A stretch of 64,000 nt of DNA. Origin: [Phialemoniopsis] sp. UDSM-2020 (lineage: Eukaryota > Ascomycota > Sordariomycetes > Thyridiales > Thyridiaceae). The stretch lies in contig JAEILZ010000001.1 in assembly GCA_018873225.1 (NCBI GenBank), positions 3,224,001 through 3,288,000 of the forward strand, read 5' to 3'. Within the stretch, counting starts at the first letter, position 1; each line of letters starts with the position of its first letter. The notes below the pieces were generated by a model. That model made no database searches and was not told where the DNA came from. It saw only the letters and a list, made by a program, of their open reading frames with translations. This document shows positions 1 to 10,661 of this stretch, one piece after another. The translations under genes were made by a program, and so were the position numbers.

Positions 1-990
1 CACTCGTTCTTAGGTAGCTCGAAATACGAATAAGATGGTCTACGTAAGTAAGGCAGCTAGGAAGAGTCGGCACATCATCTAGGCACCCTCAAACCATCAA
101 GAATGCGCCAGTACCCTTGATATGTGGATGGCGTACGCATGCCTGCCAGAATCCAGTACCATGGGTGCGTGGCAAGCGTGGGCAATACATCACACCAACT
201 TTCACAACCATGCGACAACACCCTCCACCTTCCGGATATCGTAGGGCGACGGAAAAGCGCACCTATCACAACACCCTTCCGACCGGGCGCCCTTTTTGCT
301 CACTCATGGGCCCCGCAATCTCTTCACGAACTGGAGCTCTGGAGCTTTGCTGAATCATCGAGTATCCCATCGAGTCCAGTCCAGCTTCAGGAGCTGTGAC
401 CATGCGGGAGCTTCGGGACGGCTTACATGCAGATCGCTTGCAATCAATACCTGACGGTTCCAAGACTAAAAGCTCCCAAGTTTCTCCACTGTCGCCGGAT
501 GGCCATGGGTTCCTTGCAGCATGGTTTTGACTTCGAGCTTAGCATTGTCTGCATTATCGCTTGTTTCGAGCCCTGATAGCTCGCGTTGTATATGCACAAG
601 ACAGGCAAGTTTAGTCGATAGTCTCGACAAGAGGCCATTCTCGAAAAGCATCGAGATCGACGGCAAAAAGTCTTAATACGTTGCCAAGTATTGTCAAAGA
701 CGACATATTGGAGACGAATCATGTGTTGCATTTTAGTATGAGCATACTACGATGTAGTACGACAGACAGCTGATATCTTTCAAATAGCACCGCAAAGGAC
801 TTCGATTGATGTTACACCCTATAAACAAGGACCACTTCTAGACTGATAATGAAAGGACCTGATTCACCGGCCTCGAATCTCGTCGCAACATCGTCTTCCA
901 TCAATTGACTAATAAGTTTACCAAGAAGCTCTTCCGCTTTTCTCTCCGCCTTCATTACTCGTGAGCTACCCTACCCCCTTTTACTCGCAA
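1..990. other. Intergenic, window start; no gene seen
   Basis: About 1 kb lying 3' of the phosphate carrier gene. Only short overlapping open frames of 60-100 codons occur, on both strands, with no recognisable domain. The carrier's 3' UTR should lie at its right end. I see nothing else. Confidence 0.6.
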
Positions 991-2255
991 TTACTGCTTA
1001 GCAGGTGGTGCCGCTCCTCCAGTCGTCGGAAGTCCCATGAAGATCTTGAAGTAGTCCTATCAAAGATACTGATCAGTGGTGCACTCGAAATACTGTCAAC
1101 GACAAGTAGCACTTACATAGATCGTCCACTGCAGGCCAGTGAGGGTTCCGATCATGACGATTCGGACACCGAGACCATTCCAGAGACCACGGAAGCCAAT
1201 GTCCTTGTAGATGCGAGAGACGACCGCACCGAAGGCCTCGCCAGGCTCGCGGTAGGCATTGAGCTTGCTGACCATGACATCGGCAGGGTGGGAGACGACG
1301 GCGCAGAGAATACCGGCCAGGTAACCACCAGTGAAGGAGACACCGATTTGGGCACCCTTGCTGTAATCGCTCTTCTGTCCGGGGAGTCGAGCGTAGATCA
1401 TCTCGACGATGGTCTCGAACGAGGCAAACTTCATCATGGTGTACGGGATCTGCCTGGCCCACAGAGGATAGATGCCCTTGTAGAGGCCAGCCCAGCCCTC
1501 CTTCGCCGTGATCTTGCTGATGCCGTCAAAGGTACCGGTGTAAGCCGAAGGGATCGTGGTCTGCATGCGGACCTTGACGGCCTCGAAGGGGCATAGAGCG
1601 ATATCAGCCAGGAACTCGGCAGAGGCCGAGGCGGTCAGGTAGAGCACAGTCTTGTACTTGGCAGCAGCCTCCGGGCCGGCAAGATCCGAGTACGTCTTCT
1701 TGAAGTATTCATACCAACCGTACTTGAACGCGCCCTGGGCCGAGTAGCCAAGGAGTGTCGGACTCCAGCCTGTGAAGATGCCACGAAGGCCCTCCGCTCG
1801 GTAGATCAGGCCCCATCCCTGCATGTTGCTCTTGTAGAGCTTGGCGTCGACCTGGCGCCGACATTTGACCAGGTCAAGAGGTGTGACGGCGGTATGGGTG
1901 AGGCCCTATGGTCAAGTCCAGTGTGTCAATGGACTGTGGTTGATTTCAAAGGTGAGCTGTGCAATTGCAAACTTACACAAGCCAAGAGACCTCCCAGAGT
2001 ACAGGCAGCGTAATACTGGCCAGAGAACAGCTCAATCTTGCCAGTCTTGGCCTGAGCTTTTGCACTGGCCTTCTCGAACTCCTTGGTGGCCTCGGCGCTC
2101 AGCTTATTTGCCTTGTCCTTCGCATCGTCGATGACCGAGTAGGCAGAGTAGAGCTCGGGGCGAGCTCGGTATGACGACTTTTTGGGCTGCTGGGGGGTCA
2201 GAGGGTGACCAAAGGTCGACAGCAGCGCGTCCTGTCTAGGATAAAGGTACGACAT
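991..2255 (-). CDS. Mitochondrial phosphate carrier (SLC25A3/Mir1-Pic2 type)
   Basis: Imports inorganic phosphate (with H+) across the inner mitochondrial membrane for ATP synthesis. Model: exons 2255-1977, 1905-1117 and 1056-991, 377 aa. Both introns have GT-AG ends and the joined frame is open. Three mitochondrial-carrier repeats are visible from their signatures: PLDLVKCRRQ near residue 101, PFEAVKVRMQ near 199 and HPADVMVSKLN near 299. The C-terminus reads IYDYFKIFMGLPTTGG, which is typical of phosphate carriers. The first ~85 residues are a Lys/Ala/Glu-rich extension, longer than in yeast Mir1 and usual for filamentous-fungal members. It is divergent from the CBS-domain gene on its right. 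Whether the yeast counterpart is Mir1 or Pic2 cannot be settled here, so I give no symbol. Family assignment is very secure. Confidence 0.95.
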
Positions 2256-3448
2256 CTTGGTTGTAAGCTGTCGAAGAGTGTCTTCTAGCTAGTGATCTAG
2301 TCAGTCGCAAGCAAGGAAAATTACCTAGCTAACAGATCACAAAACAGCTTCAAGATAGCTACAATCAGCCTCAGTGAACCGAATCAAACCAATAATTAGG
2401 TCCTTCTTCGATGTTCAAATTGAGGTGAAACGAGAATGATGCGCGCGCATTGCCGACGTTGCCGGACTTAAGATAAAGACCGTGTATATAAAAATGGACT
2501 CACCTGTCAATCGCGATTCACAGAAGACCCGCTAGGCCAAGTGACCAGATCCCTTGATGATACCTCAAAGGGATGGATGAAATCCCGGAAAGGATGATTT
2601 TGATAGGATAGCCTGGGTAGTCAGAGGTGGTGAGCTCTGGATTGAGAGGGAGAAAGAAAGAAAATATGTGAGGGGGAGCTGCGGGATGCAAACAAGGTTT
2701 CACCTTTCAACAGCTTGCATGATTCGATGAGGGATGGGCTTCTGGATTGCAGCAGCAGGGCGCCAGGCCGGTGCCAGCCTGTCGCAGAATTACAGCACAG
2801 CACACAGAGCATTGGCAAGACATCCTTGGGGGGGTGGCATGCTATGGGATGCTACCATCACCACCACCATCCGACCACTCATACAAGCTGCCGCTCACCT
2901 TTCAGACAAAGAGGTTGCTAATAGTGACGTCGGTGGGGCCTGTGGATCGCCCTTCAGCGTCGTATCAGCAACTTTTGGCCTTATCGCAGGCTGATCATGC
3001 TAAGAACCCCGGATTTCTTTACATTCTTAGTGCATTCCCGCTTGGCATCGAATCGAATCCCCGAGAGGCGTCACTTCTCTCCGTCTTGAATTCGAAGATG
3101 AGCTACAAAGTAAGGTTAGGAGAGAATCATGGGAGAAAATAGACGAAAAATTGAGCATTTTTTCATCGAGGTTATGGTAAATGGAGCTCCAAATTTGCTC
3201 ACTAGTCATCCTTGAGCCGAATATTTCTCGTCGCGATCCGGGCTGTGGATGAGATGACGAGTGGGGGTTCCCTGCTGGTGGATTACTACGGGTAGCAACG
3301 ACCTGCGAGTCCCACAAGCATGTGATTGATTGGCCTGCACACAAAGGTGCTTGGGATTTCGGATCTGGTTTTCTTCGACACTCCGATCACCACCATCCAC
3401 CCGCATCACCACCGAACAGGCGCAACGTCTCCACAGAACACCAAAGTT
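2256..3448. other. Divergent intergenic between phosphate carrier and CBS-domain gene
   Basis: A 1.2-kb head-to-head spacer that must hold both promoters. Three short overlapping frames at 2715-3142 have no recognisable domain and I do not call them. No TATA element stands out at a convincing distance from either start. Confidence 0.5.
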
Positions 3449-4071
3449 ATGGCCGGTGTAGCAACTCAATCAAACACCAGCGCAATGCGCCATAGCCCTC
3501 TCTCGCAGCCCTTCGTCTCAAAATGGGCCGCGAGGTATCGCGGGGTAAGAGATCACTCGCCCCCCTCCATGTCACGTCATCGACGATGCATCGAATTGCT
3601 TCGTGAATCGCAAGACAAGTACAAACACCATGAACTGACAATTTATGACAGGCAACGGTAGAGGACCTCGACCCGCCAGCAGCCCTCTCCCTCAACCCCT
3701 CCGACACCATCTCCCTCGCCCTCCTCTCCGCCTTTGAGCGCGACTACACCCACCTGACCGTCGTCGACGCCTCCACCCGCGCCCTCCTCGGCTACGTCTC
3801 GATCCCGCAGCTGCAGGCCATGCTCGACTCGGGCAAGGTCAAGCCCGAGGACGAGGTCCGCGCCGCCATGACGCGCTTCCAGCGCAAGGGCAAGAAGTTC
3901 CACCTCATCACCCTGCAGACGCCGCTCGAGGACCTCGAGTGCTTCTTCGAGGGCGGCGTCACGGGCCAGAAGCAGGAGTTTGCCGTCATCACCGACGAGC
4001 GCAGGAGATTCGTCATTGGCGTCGCGACGGTGCAGGATCTGGAGGAGTTTGTCAAGAGGAGACCGGCGTAG
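3449..4071 (+). CDS. Small CBS-domain protein
   Basis: Model: exons 3449-3544 and 3652-4071, 171 aa. The intron opens with GTAAGA and closes with ACAG, and joins RYRG to ATVEDLDPP. The body resembles a tandem CBS (Bateman) module: a first half around LNPSDTISLALLSAFERDYT, then TVVDASTRALLGYVSIPQL, and a second half ending EFAVITDERRRFVIGVATVQ, DLEEFVKR. CBS pairs usually bind adenine nucleotides or SAM and regulate a partner. No catalytic domain is attached, so this is a stand-alone sensor or scaffold of unknown partner. The start is the first in-frame ATG of the open exon; a second Met at codon 13 is possible. Convergent with the next gene. Function beyond CBS-like fold is not inferable. Confidence 0.8.
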
Positions 4072-4559
4072 AGCGGGAGGGACGTTCCGGGCGGGAGACG
4101 CTTTAGGGCTCAAGTGTTGGTCGAAGCCAGTGGTGACCTTGAGGCGGATAGTTTCAACATGTTGGAGGACTTGTGTGAATGATCATAGCCCAAGGGCATG
4201 ATCAGGGGGGCATTGCATGATATATCAACTATCGGCTGGCGTTATTATCGGGTGTCCGGCTGCGCAAAGACGCAGAAAGGATGCATTCAACATGGAGCAG
4301 ACCGCTTGGGACATAGATATCTCGGTAGACGAAACAGCAATCTGAAATTCTCAAAATGGACTGACACTCCCACAACCAGAATCATCAAGAGACCAACGTA
4401 TAGGTACTCTCAAGCCCAATCGACAGTCGTGCATCTACTGGAAAGGTATCTTATCGCAACTCATGCCCAGATCATCAATCCAGGTGGGAAAAGTAGCCTT
4501 CTACTGAAACGCTGTCCTCTCTGTCCAACTCCTCGCCCAAAAACACCTCCTATTCCCCT
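4072..4559. other. Convergent 3' intergenic
   Basis: 488 bp between two converging genes. It presumably holds both 3' UTRs. An open frame at 4198-4572 has no recognisable content. Confidence 0.5.
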
Positions 4560-5243
4560 CTACGCAACATAGTCATAGTAAAGGTTCAGTTCGACCCTCT
4601 CGCTCCCCTTGGTGATGACAATGTTGCGCGCGTACACCCTCTCGCCGTCGACCTTTTTGAACCCCCACACCTGCGTCGCCGTCCAGCCGCGGTCCAGGCT
4701 CTCGACCCAGCTCAGCATGTGCAGCTTGCCGTCCTGGCCCGCCGCCTCGCCGTCCTCCTCGTGCCAGCCGGCGCGCAGGAACTCGTCGTCGACCTCGGAA
4801 AGCGACACCCACCGCGTGCGGCCCTGCACGTGCCCAAACAGGTAGTCGGTGTGCTCGCGCAGCGTGTCGTCGAGGCACCGGCGCTCCGTCGTGCCCTTCA
4901 TGCCGCCCGTGCCCGTCTGCTCGATGTCGACGTGCGTCACGGGGTCCGACGTGGGCGGCGGCTGGTCGCCCTTGGGCCCGACGGGGGACGGCGGCGCGAC
5001 GAACTGCTTGATGTGCAGGGTGATGGTGGCGAGGCCGACGACCTTGCGCGTCACCCAGCCGACGCCCTGCAGGGCGAGGGCCGGGTCCGTGTTGGACGAG
5101 TAGGTCTTGTTCTGCGCATTGTGCCGTTTTGGTCAGCCTTTTTTTCTATTGTCTTTGAGGAAAGGGGGGAAAGAAGAAGAAGAGCTTACCATGACCCATT
5201 TGCCGTTGAGGTCGGCGATGGACTTGGAGTCTGGGGCAGCCAT
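4560..5243 (-). CDS. Conserved ascomycete protein of unknown function (possible lipocalin-like fold)
   Basis: Model: exons 5243-5190 (18 codons, MAAPDSKSIADLNGKWVM) and 5111-4560, 201 aa, joined at a GTAAGC...GCAG intron. I recognise the type as a conserved small fungal protein, but not a named function. After the opening NGKWVMNKTYSSNTDP it has alternating beta-rich segments (VGLATITLHIKQF, THVDIEQTGTGG, TRWVSLSEVDDEFL, WTATQVWGFKKVDGERVYARN, VELNLYYDYVA). An N-terminal Gly-x-Trp followed by repeated beta strands recalls lipocalin or fatty-acid-binding barrels; that is inference from pattern only. No signal peptide or membrane segment is seen, so it is probably cytosolic. The coding stretch is GC-rich and has an unrelated open frame on the opposite strand. 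Confidence 0.8.
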
Positions 5244-6715
5244 GGTGAAAGCAAGCGAGGCTGAAGGCTAGGATAGATGTGGTCCGTACGATCGATCCCT
5301 ATCGCAAGCAAAGGCAGAAAGAGACAAAAGAGTATAAGCACAGGGGAAGAGGGAAAAGACGAATAAGAGCTTCAAAAAGCTGGGAAGTAATCAGCAATTA
5401 TGTAGACTGCGGACCTGACAGCTGATTGTGGGGATCAGACCAATGTTAAAGAAAAGTCCCAGATCCAATGCGCCGAGACTGTGCCTTTGATTATGGTTAT
5501 CCGTCTGTCACAAGTAAGAAAGCAACAAGAGACGGAGTCGCAGTAGCCTTTCCCCTCCTCATGCATGAAGCTTGACAGTCCCAAGAAGCACGCGCGCGCT
5601 GGGCGGTGCTATTTCGGCCGAGGCATGTCCCCAATTCCACAAGGGAACTCCGTCATCATGCACAGCTCCCGCTCCCACCCCGCCCCCACCAGGGACCCCG
5701 AACCGGTGTCCCTTTGCGGGCGGGAGAGAAAGGCTCCTGATGGCGCCTTTACCCTTTCTGTACATTATGTGCCCTCTACAGATGTGCCTCTGCGTGCATT
5801 GGCACTTTTGCCCTTTTTGGATCGTTACAAGTGTCTCTTTTCGGTCTTGGGCGCGATGCAGGCCATCGTCATAGGTGTGCCCGTGTGCACACCATCCTTT
5901 GAATTCGGTGTCTACTACGGGTGTCTTGGGACGGGCAACCAAAAGTCTAGATTAGCGCTGTCAGGAACGGGAGGATAGGCGGTGGGGTGTGCGGGAGAAG
6001 CTAACCTGGTCTCTTAGCCCTGGTAGTCCGAGGTTCATGTGAAAGGAGAGCTCGTGAAACCGTTGATATGTCGTGGAGCTCTGGCCTGAAACGGCATCGC
6101 TTGCGATGTTACTGGTAGATCCTTGTTTGCCCTCTTCTTCACTACCAAGAGCTATGCCGGCAGATCCATCACCTGGTTCAGATAACATCCTTTTATGCCA
6201 GCCGAATAATGCTCTTCTATGGTTGCCCATGGCTCCCCCGGCGAATGGCAAATCAACTTCGAGGTATTCGTCTTGATAGTCTGCAAGCTTTTATACTATA
6301 TTACAAAGTCTTATAACCTTCAATTGACCGAGGGGAAGAAAAAAGAAAACCAAATATGACGGATATCCTAATGGTACATAGCTCTAGCTTTTGAACCGCC
6401 CGAGCTCCTCAGGTGAACCAGATCGAAGCTGAAAAGGGAAAACCCAGTGGAGTTTGCAAGAAAAAGGAAAAGAAAAAGAAACGAAAGAGAATCAAAAGAC
6501 ATGAGCCATGAGACGCTAGCGGCCGTTATCATAGACAACCTGTAGGGCATATGCAATGCATCATCCACTCCTCATCCCAGCCATTACTTACATTAAGGTT
6601 GCGTCTCTGCACCTGCAACTAGCATCATCCCCTGCAAGCCTCCCCCGGTTTTCGTGCGCCGCAACAACGACAGCTCTGGTGGAACCGCGCACGTCCGATG
6701 CTCGTGCGCCCTGTC
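5244..6715. other. Intergenic, 1.47 kb
   Basis: Upstream of the unknown-function gene and downstream of the SDR gene, both on the minus strand. It should hold the former's promoter and the latter's 3' UTR. Overlapping open frames on both strands at 5559-5978 lack any domain signature. No repeat or RNA gene recognised. Confidence 0.5.
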
Positions 6716-8029
6716 TCAAGGCCACCATTTCATCCTCCGGTAGCTCTCAATGATCTCGTCAATCTGCTCCTTGGTGATCTTGGGTTTGGAGTACTCGAAG
6801 CCGACGACCTTCTTGAGCCTCTTCCCGTCCATACTCAGGTCGGTGTCTTTGAGCAACTCCTTCTCCATGAATGGGGTCAAAGGCCCTGGTCTCGTGATGC
6901 CAGCATCGGCGAGCAGCTCCGCCCACGGCCTCAGGATTTCGTCATTGACATCGTCCACCACGCTGTCCATGTTGAGTCTGGCGAAGGTACTGATCAATTG
7001 GCCCTGGAAACCCGTCTGGATGCCAAACTCTGCGCCAATGAGGTCTGCCATCGTGCCTTGCGAAGTGGCGCCGTCGTCAACAACGTTGAAGATGGGCACC
7101 TTGCCCAGGCTGGCCTCCCAGTTAGCCTTGCCGGCATCATACCATGCCGCGACTGCCCAAAGAGCCCGCGTGACATCGTCGATATGGACAGTGTTGGTCC
7201 TCAAGTCCTTGGTCCAGAGCCACTTCATCTCCTCGTCTAGAGCCTTGTAAGTTCGCGCCATGCAGAGCATTGTAGCGACCCACTGGGACGCGTAGGGCCC
7301 ATAGACGTGCGCAAGGCGTACGATCACGAGGTTCAGACTATACACATGATCAATCAGCTTGTTCTGACCGTGCCACGACAGCGATGAAGAGTCTCCGGAA
7401 AAGGACTCACCCTTCGATCTTGGCCAACTCCTCCTCGGCCTGCAGCTTGAAAACAGCGATCTTGCTCCACGGCTTGAGCTTGTCGCCCTCCTCACTGGCT
7501 TTGGAGTCCGGCTTGTACACCATGCCTGTACTCAGCTCAACGAAGCACTTGACCTTCCGCTTCGCGGCCTCCTTGCCGACAGCGAGCGACAGGGCAAGCG
7601 ACCGCAGCTTGTACACCTCATCCTCCTGCGAGTAACGTGTCTCGCCACCGCAGTTGAAGACATAGTCCCACTGTTTCCCGTCCGCACGGTCAAATATCCG
7701 AGAGAGCGCCTCTGTAGAGTCATGTCAGAGCAGGGCTCCAGTAGGGACAGTGTGGGTAGAGCTAATTTCCCCAGGGAAGCGTCACGGCGGGAGGCGAGGC
7801 CATCGGCAAAGAAAAGGGTTTACATACGTTCTCTGCTTGCGTCTGCCTGCATGAATTTGTCGGCGGAGCATGCCTCCTCAAACTCGGGCGCTAGCCATGC
7901 TAGCTGCGGGAGTACCTTATCGACTAACCGAACTTCGGAGGCGAGGCTGTTCTTGTGGATGTGAAGCGCGAGGAAGCGACCTATGTAGCCCAGGCCACCG
8001 ATGATGAGGACCGATGGCTTGTCGGCCAT
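6716..8029 (-). CDS. Atypical extended short-chain dehydrogenase/reductase (NAD-dependent epimerase/dehydratase type)
   Basis: Model: exons 8029-7828, 7711-7411 and 7337-6716, 374 aa, frame kept across both introns. The N-terminus is a Rossmann fold with GGLGYIG (11-17), the GxxGxxG nucleotide-binding motif of extended SDRs, and an acidic VDK end to the second strand. The later VRLAHVYGP and VHIDDVTRALW segments are typical of NAD-dependent epimerase/dehydratases. Unusually, the YxxxK catalytic pair is not intact: Lys156 in VFKLQAEEEL fits the lysine, but the position four residues before it is Ile152. Ser128-Thr129 lie where the active-site Ser/Thr is expected. It may bind NAD(P) with a changed or lost chemistry. 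No membrane segment seen. Substrate unknown. Confidence 0.88.
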
Positions 8030-10276
8030 GGCTGCGACTGATGCTGTTGGGCAGAGCCTGTGCTAGTGGCTTTTGTCGCGACGGATATGAGCCCGAGGCG
8101 TGTATAATGTCTGTGGGCGGCGGGGCGGATGATCGATGCGCACAGAATGCTCGACGATCTGTGTGCGCTGAGTGCGGTGCGTGTGCGGGATTTGCAAGGC
8201 TCGAGGCGACACACAAACTGGGAAATTGCACTGAAGCTGAAGAAATATGACGAGAGACAGGACGGATGGTCGAGGTAGAAAAGGTGATTGCCCGGTGCTC
8301 AGCTCAAGACGGATTGGAAAACGTTCAGAATGCCGACCTTTTGGTAAGATTTCGAAACCCGAGGATAAGGAGAACGAAACACCCCTGATAGCAGAATAAA
8401 TCACTGAGGGGAAGGAAGACAGGGTTCACTTGGGGTATGAGACCTGACAAGGGAACGGAGGCAGAGAAAGAAAGAATCCAAGACAAGACAAGGAAAAGGT
8501 TGATTAGTATGGGCAGAAGCGGAAAGGCTTTCCCCCCTTTGGCTGGCCTGGTTTGGGGGCTCTTCTGCCTCTGCCACGACGTTTAATACAAGTGCTAGGA
8601 AAGGTAATGAGGTCAAGGTAGGTGTGGACGTCAAGGGAAAGGTGCGGGCGGGCTGGCGGGGCGGACCTTTATGCGAATCCTCCACCGCACCAAGCCTGTC
8701 CTGTCCAGTTCATCCATTTCATCAACGAGCGAGCTGGCAAGCAAGCAACCCCTCCTCCACCCACGCCCCCCCTCCTCTCTCCCCTGAACCCTGGCCCGAA
8801 TTCTTAGTTGGGAAGATCGGAGGAGACAGCTCGAGGGTGCACGCGGGTAGCGTACCGTGAGGGTCAGCACTGACGCATCAAGGGCACAGCAAGCAAGAGA
8901 GTCGAAGTCGGAAGAGGCCTCGCCCAGACGAGCGTGTGGACATCTCCGGCCTGGGATCCTGTCCATCCCCTTCGCTCGCTCTACTCGCCTACCTTAGGAC
9001 TCAAGCAAGGCAGGCAAGGCTAAAGTTGACTAGGAGGCCCAAGAGGTCAAGCTAAAGCAGGTAGGTTTTATTAAGGTTGGTGGCAGGTCGAGGCTACTGC
9101 GCTCAGGCGAAGCATGTCATCCAAATCCAAGGGGCAACAAGCGGGTGTGGTGCAGGAACAGATTGCCCGGGAAGGCGAGCGAGGAGGAGGACTGGAGATG
9201 CAGTCCTACGCTGGAATCCTTCCCTTTGGTCCAGAGTCTTTCATTGTTCGGTCCTGTGCATGGCTACCTCATGGGAGGGGAGGGTGTTGATATTTGGGGG
9301 AGCATGGGCCTTTGCCGATCTTCAGCGCGGCGTATGAACTTTTGTTTGAAGCGGGCACCAACACCTTGTCCAGGGCCCACCCTCCAAACCACAGGCCATT
9401 TTAAACCCCAGTCTGCTTCGTAAAGTAGTTGTCAGAAAGCCCTGGTAACTGACTAGGTAGGGACAGGATATTTTCTTCTTCCTCTTGCTTGAATCTGCCC
9501 CCAAAGGGTTTGCCGTAATGATCTCGTGCCGGCTTGTGTCTATGCATAGCCTTGACAACTTGGGACGGTGTCTGGTCTTACCTCGACTCGTCTCGAGTAG
9601 GCATGACGGCAGGGGCTGTGATGGAGCGGCGGATACCTGTTGTATGTACTTGTAGGTAGAAGCCTTGTGGCCTTGTCAAGTTGCCAGGTTGCTTTACTGC
9701 CTCTTCCTCTGCTCTCCACTCCTTCTTTTTGAGAATCCCGATGTTCTACCCACATCCGTCCGTCAGGGGAATAGGGTATCCGGAACCTCATGCTCTGTGC
9801 TGGATAATGAGAGTTCTCTTCAGAATGGTATGCAGTTTGAGACTTGGTTGGTGTAACCCAAATCGTCTCCCCTTGAAGAGAATTGGGAATGGTTTCTGCT
9901 GCTGTGCAACCCAACGAAGAAAATAAAGGAGAGCCCGGCTGTTTCTGATTGACATGACAGGTGCCTCCAAATCATCTCATTCTGGGGGGCAGGTATGCCG
10001 TGCCTGGATCAGGATCATTTTTCGTGGGTGTACAAACGGGCGTGCCAGCGGTGGGAAGGACAGCCAGCATCTGGGTCGGACATATCCAGATCCTGCAATG
10101 AGAAGAGGATGATGGGTCCGGTGGCGTCGATGCATCATGGGAGCAGCAGGAGTATTGACGCCTCCGATCCAGAAACAGGCGCAGAGAAGGACCCGAGATT
10201 GAAGAGATTCGTTGCAATTTGACGCCCTCTCCACCTGCATGTAGGCGTCAACTAGCCGTTGTTGGGGGATTTTAGC

Positions 10277-10302
10277 TTCAGCGGTTCAGCGGTCCAGCGG
10301 TT
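10277..10302. repeat. Short tandem repeat, about 3 x 8 bp
   Basis: Three successive near-identical units TTCAGCGG, TTCAGCGG and TCCAGCGG followed by TTC. Small intergenic repeat with no evident function. Confidence 0.6.
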
Positions 10303-10613
10303 CTTCAGGCACCAAAGTTCACTAGTGACCCAGAGCTGGAGCCCAACAAGGGGCCGTCCCTTGCCCACTTCAGGCGTTATCCGTGCACACACCGCCTGAC
10401 CATCCCGTCAACCGCTCTCCCACTGCGGTCTCTTGAGATGCGGTTGGGTCCGCGCTGAGGCGGGGATGGTGGGCAGGCTAAGCTAGCGGGTTGCCGCGCT
10501 AGGCAAGATAGCGTAGCGTGACGCAAAGGTGTACATTCTGGGACGTACGTGAGGTTGTCGACTCCTTTTCACGCTCCTGGGCTCAGGTCAGTGCACTTCT
10601 CTGTACTTTACTG

Positions 10614-10661
10614 ACGGAGTAGTCTACTTTACCTGAGGTACTTATGGAATAACTACTCCGT
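10614..10661. repeat. Inverted repeat with 10-bp perfect arms
   Basis: ACGGAGTAGT at 10614-10623 is the exact reverse complement of ACTACTCCGT at 10652-10661. The 28-nt spacer itself contains the near-palindrome TACCTGAGGTA (10629-10639). It could fold as a nested hairpin or be a paired protein-binding site. Confidence 0.7.
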
